A DNA stretch of 64,000 bases. Source: Klebsiella quasivariicola. Its GTDB lineage: Bacteria > Pseudomonadota > Gammaproteobacteria > Enterobacterales > Enterobacteriaceae. The notes below the pieces were generated by a model. The model had not been told where the DNA came from, did no database searches, and was given only the letters and a program-made list of their open reading frames with translations. The translations under genes and the position numbers were made by a program. Position 1 is the stretch's first letter. Each line of letters begins with the position of its first letter. The stretch lies in the NCBI RefSeq assembly GCF_002269255.1, contig NZ_CP022823.1, forward strand, positions 2,356,001-2,420,000, written 5' to 3'. Shown in pieces: positions 62,309 to 64,000 of this stretch.

Positions 62309-63343
62309 ATGACTACCCCATTTAAAAACACCCGTATCGAGTTTCATATTTTGCAGTCTTTCCCGGTGACCTGCCTTAACCGCGATGACGTGGGGGCTCC
62401 CAAGTCCGCTATTGTCGGCGGTGTGTCGCGCGCCAGAGTGTCATCGCAGTGCTGGAAACGTCAGGTTCGTCTGGCGCTGCCAGATTTTGGAATTCGTCTC
62501 GGGGTGCGTAGTAAAAAAATTGCTTCATTGCTGGCCAATGCCTGTCGCACAGCAGGGGCGAGCGAAGAACAGGCCACTCACTGCGGTGAGACGATGGCCG
62601 CTTTTTTCTCCGACGATACCCTGTTGTTTCTCAGCGCGGCTGAGGCCGCCGCATTTGCCGCTTATGCGCAGGAAAAAGATTTTGACGCCGCGAGCCTGAA
62701 AGACAAAGAACTGGTCAAGGTCGCCAAAAAGGTGGTTAACAATACCCTGGATGCCCTGGATATTGCGCTTTTAGGCCGTATGGTGGCCAAAGCGGCGGAT
62801 ATGAACGTTGAGGCGGCGGCATCGTTCGCGCATGCCATTTCCACCCATAAAGTGAGTAATGAGGTCGAGTTTTTTACCGCCGTGGATGACTGTAAAACGG
62901 AGGATGAAAGCGGTTCGGCACATATGGGCAGCCTGGAGTTTAATTCGGCGACCTACTATCGCTATGTCAGCCTGGATCTCGGGCAACTGGCGCAGACGTT
63001 GGGTGAGGGCGCCGATATGAAAACCGCCGTCGCCGCTTTTGTTAAGGCACTCTATGTCGCCGTCCCCTCAGCCCGACAGACAACGCAGTCCGGGGCCTGC
63101 CCGTGGGAATATGCTCGCGTGTTACTGCGTAAAGGTCAGGGTCTGCAGGCTTCATTCGAGCAGCCCGTTAAGAGTCAGGGTGAAGGCTTCTTATCCCCCA
63201 GTAAAGCGGCGCTCAAAGACTGGTTGCATACAAAAGAAAAACTCTCTGGCTCCCTGTTCGGCAAACAAGGCGATTACGAGTGGGGTGAGGATCTTGACTA
63301 CAGCATTGACCGACTGATCGCTGACTTGCAGTCACATCTGTAA
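62309..63343 (+). CDS. casC: Cascade backbone subunit Cas7e (CasC/Cse4)
   Basis: 344 residues from ATG 62309 after AAGGA; an ATG at 62279 overlapping the cas6e stop is less likely. FHILQSFPVTCLNRDDVGAPKSAIVGGVSRARVSSQCWKR is the family's N-terminal signature (split over about 40 residues). Six copies form the backbone that holds the guide RNA. Confidence 0.95.
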   Translation: MTTPFKNTRIEFHILQSFPVTCLNRDDVGAPKSAIVGGVSRARVSSQCWKRQVRLALPDFGIRLGVRSKKIASLLANACRTAGASEEQATHCGETMAAFFSDDTLLFLSAAEAAAFAAYAQEKDFDAASLKDKELVKVAKKVVNNTLDALDIALLGRMVAKAADMNVEAAASFAHAISTHKVSNEVEFFTAVDDCKTEDESGSAHMGSLEFNSATYYRYVSLDLGQLAQTLGEGADMKTAVAAFVKALYVAVPSARQTTQSGACPWEYARVLLRKGQGLQASFEQPVKSQGEGFLSPSKAALKDWLHTKEKLSGSLFGKQGDYEWGEDLDYSIDRLIADLQSHL

Positions 63344-63355
63344 TGGACGGTGAAG

Positions 63356-64000
63356 ATGAGCCAAACTACGCACTATATGCTGCTGTGGCTTGAAGGGCCG
63401 CTGCAGTCATGGGGATTCGATTCAAAGTTCGGTGTACGCGATACGCTGAATTTCCCGACCCGCTCGGGCATTCTGGGGCTGATTTGCTGTGCACGAGGCG
63501 CCGCGGGGCCAGAGGTCGAGTGGCTGGCGGAGATGAATAACCTGCCGATGGAGGTTCGCGCCTACGCCCGAACCGACAAGGAGGGCCAGCCGCTCCTGCG
63601 CGAGCCGACATTGTGCGATTTCCAGATGGTTGGCAGCGGATATGACGACAGCGATCCGTGGCAAAGTCTGCTGATCCCTAAAACATCCGATGGAAAGAAA
63701 GCCGTAGGGGGTGGAACGAAAATGACCTACCGCCACTATCTCCAGGATGCCGTATTCGCCGTGGTAATGGGGCTTGGCAGCCAGCAAGCCGAGTCGTTAC
63801 CAGAGGCGCTACAAAATCCGGTATGGGATTTATATCTCGGTCGTAAAAGCTGCGTGCCCAGCGAGCTGATCTATCAGGGCATCTATGACAGCGCAGAAGC
63901 GGCATGGCAGCAGGCCCGGACATTAGCTGAGAGTAAGCGGCGCACGCTGAGCTACAGGGTCATTGAAGGGGAAGGGGATGGCGATGTCATCACGCTTAAT
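63356..64000 (+). CDS. casD: Cascade subunit Cas5e (CasD), 3' end cut by window edge
   Basis: The frame is open from ATG 63356 to the window end (215 codons). It starts MSQTTHYMLLWLEGPLQSWG, the Cas5 RAMP signature, continues DSKFGVRDTLNFPTRSGILGLI and has LGRKSCVPSELIYQG. Cas5e caps the 5' handle of the crRNA. It follows cas7e by 12 bases. cas1 and cas2 would be expected beyond the edge. Confidence 0.95.
   Translation, partial: MSQTTHYMLLWLEGPLQSWGFDSKFGVRDTLNFPTRSGILGLICCARGAAGPEVEWLAEMNNLPMEVRAYARTDKEGQPLLREPTLCDFQMVGSGYDDSDPWQSLLIPKTSDGKKAVGGGTKMTYRHYLQDAVFAVVMGLGSQQAESLPEALQNPVWDLYLGRKSCVPSELIYQGIYDSAEAAWQQARTLAESKRRTLSYRVIEGEGDGDVITLN

Overview
The window looks like chromosome of a Klebsiella pneumoniae-complex enterobacterium. 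It opens with the enteric lpp-pykF-fumD block. It then carries a complete mhp operon in E. coli order, several GC-rich catabolic and transport islands, and a CRISPR-Cas type I-E locus with rearranged cas order. That locus lies beside an ABC importer, a position I recall being described for the Klebsiella I-E* variant. No tRNA, rRNA, insertion sequence or prophage is evident. Species assignment is inference.

Layout: 1-2674 housekeeping (lpp, pykF with a Cra site, fumD). 2692-7556 quinate/shikimate-type catabolism: TetR regulator, two-domain 3-dehydroshikimate dehydratase QuiC, MFS transporter, shikimate dehydrogenase-like enzyme. 7582-11192 a molybdate/tungstate-type locus: a ModA-like protein without signal peptide and a MolABC/BtuCDF-like importer, bracketed by two ModE-like boxes. 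11228-19763 mhpR and mhpABCDFE-mhpT for 3-(3-hydroxyphenyl)propionate degradation. 19866-20591 a YfiH/LACC1-family enzyme. 20604-29916 a divergent organosulfur cluster: four-domain rhodanese and a thiol dioxygenase on one side; LysR regulator, SsuD-like monooxygenase, acyl-CoA-dehydrogenase-like flavoprotein and an ABC importer with two binding proteins on the other. Both arms share a 29-bp promoter motif. 30084-33997 an AT-richer pair of exported repeat proteins (YwqK/MORN + Sel1; helical solenoid). 34064-41388 siderophore uptake: TonB receptor, FecCDE-like importer, binding protein, overlapping RpiR regulator. 41481-43785 a polar amino-acid ABC importer with an internal terminator. 43953-44687 a structured leader and a DUF1062-type gene frameshifted by an octanucleotide repeat. 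44816-47950 VOC protein, MFS exporter, M20 amidohydrolase. 47995-51471 an FdhF homologue with Cys in place of selenocysteine, behind a sigma-54-type promoter, and a YbiC-like dehydrogenase. 51775-55770 a ferric-iron-type ABC importer. 56022-64000 CRISPR array (10 repeats, 9 spacers) and cas3-cse1-cse2-cas6e-cas7e-cas5e, cut by the window end.

The common theme is nutrient scavenging: aromatics, organosulfur compounds, oxyanion metals, siderophores and amino acids, each with its own local regulator or operator. The best candidates for something not yet described are the organosulfur regulon (20604-29916), the ModE-bracketed locus, the repeat-controlled DUF1062 gene with its structured leader, and the exported repeat-protein pair. 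All function calls rest on sequence reading alone; no search was run.
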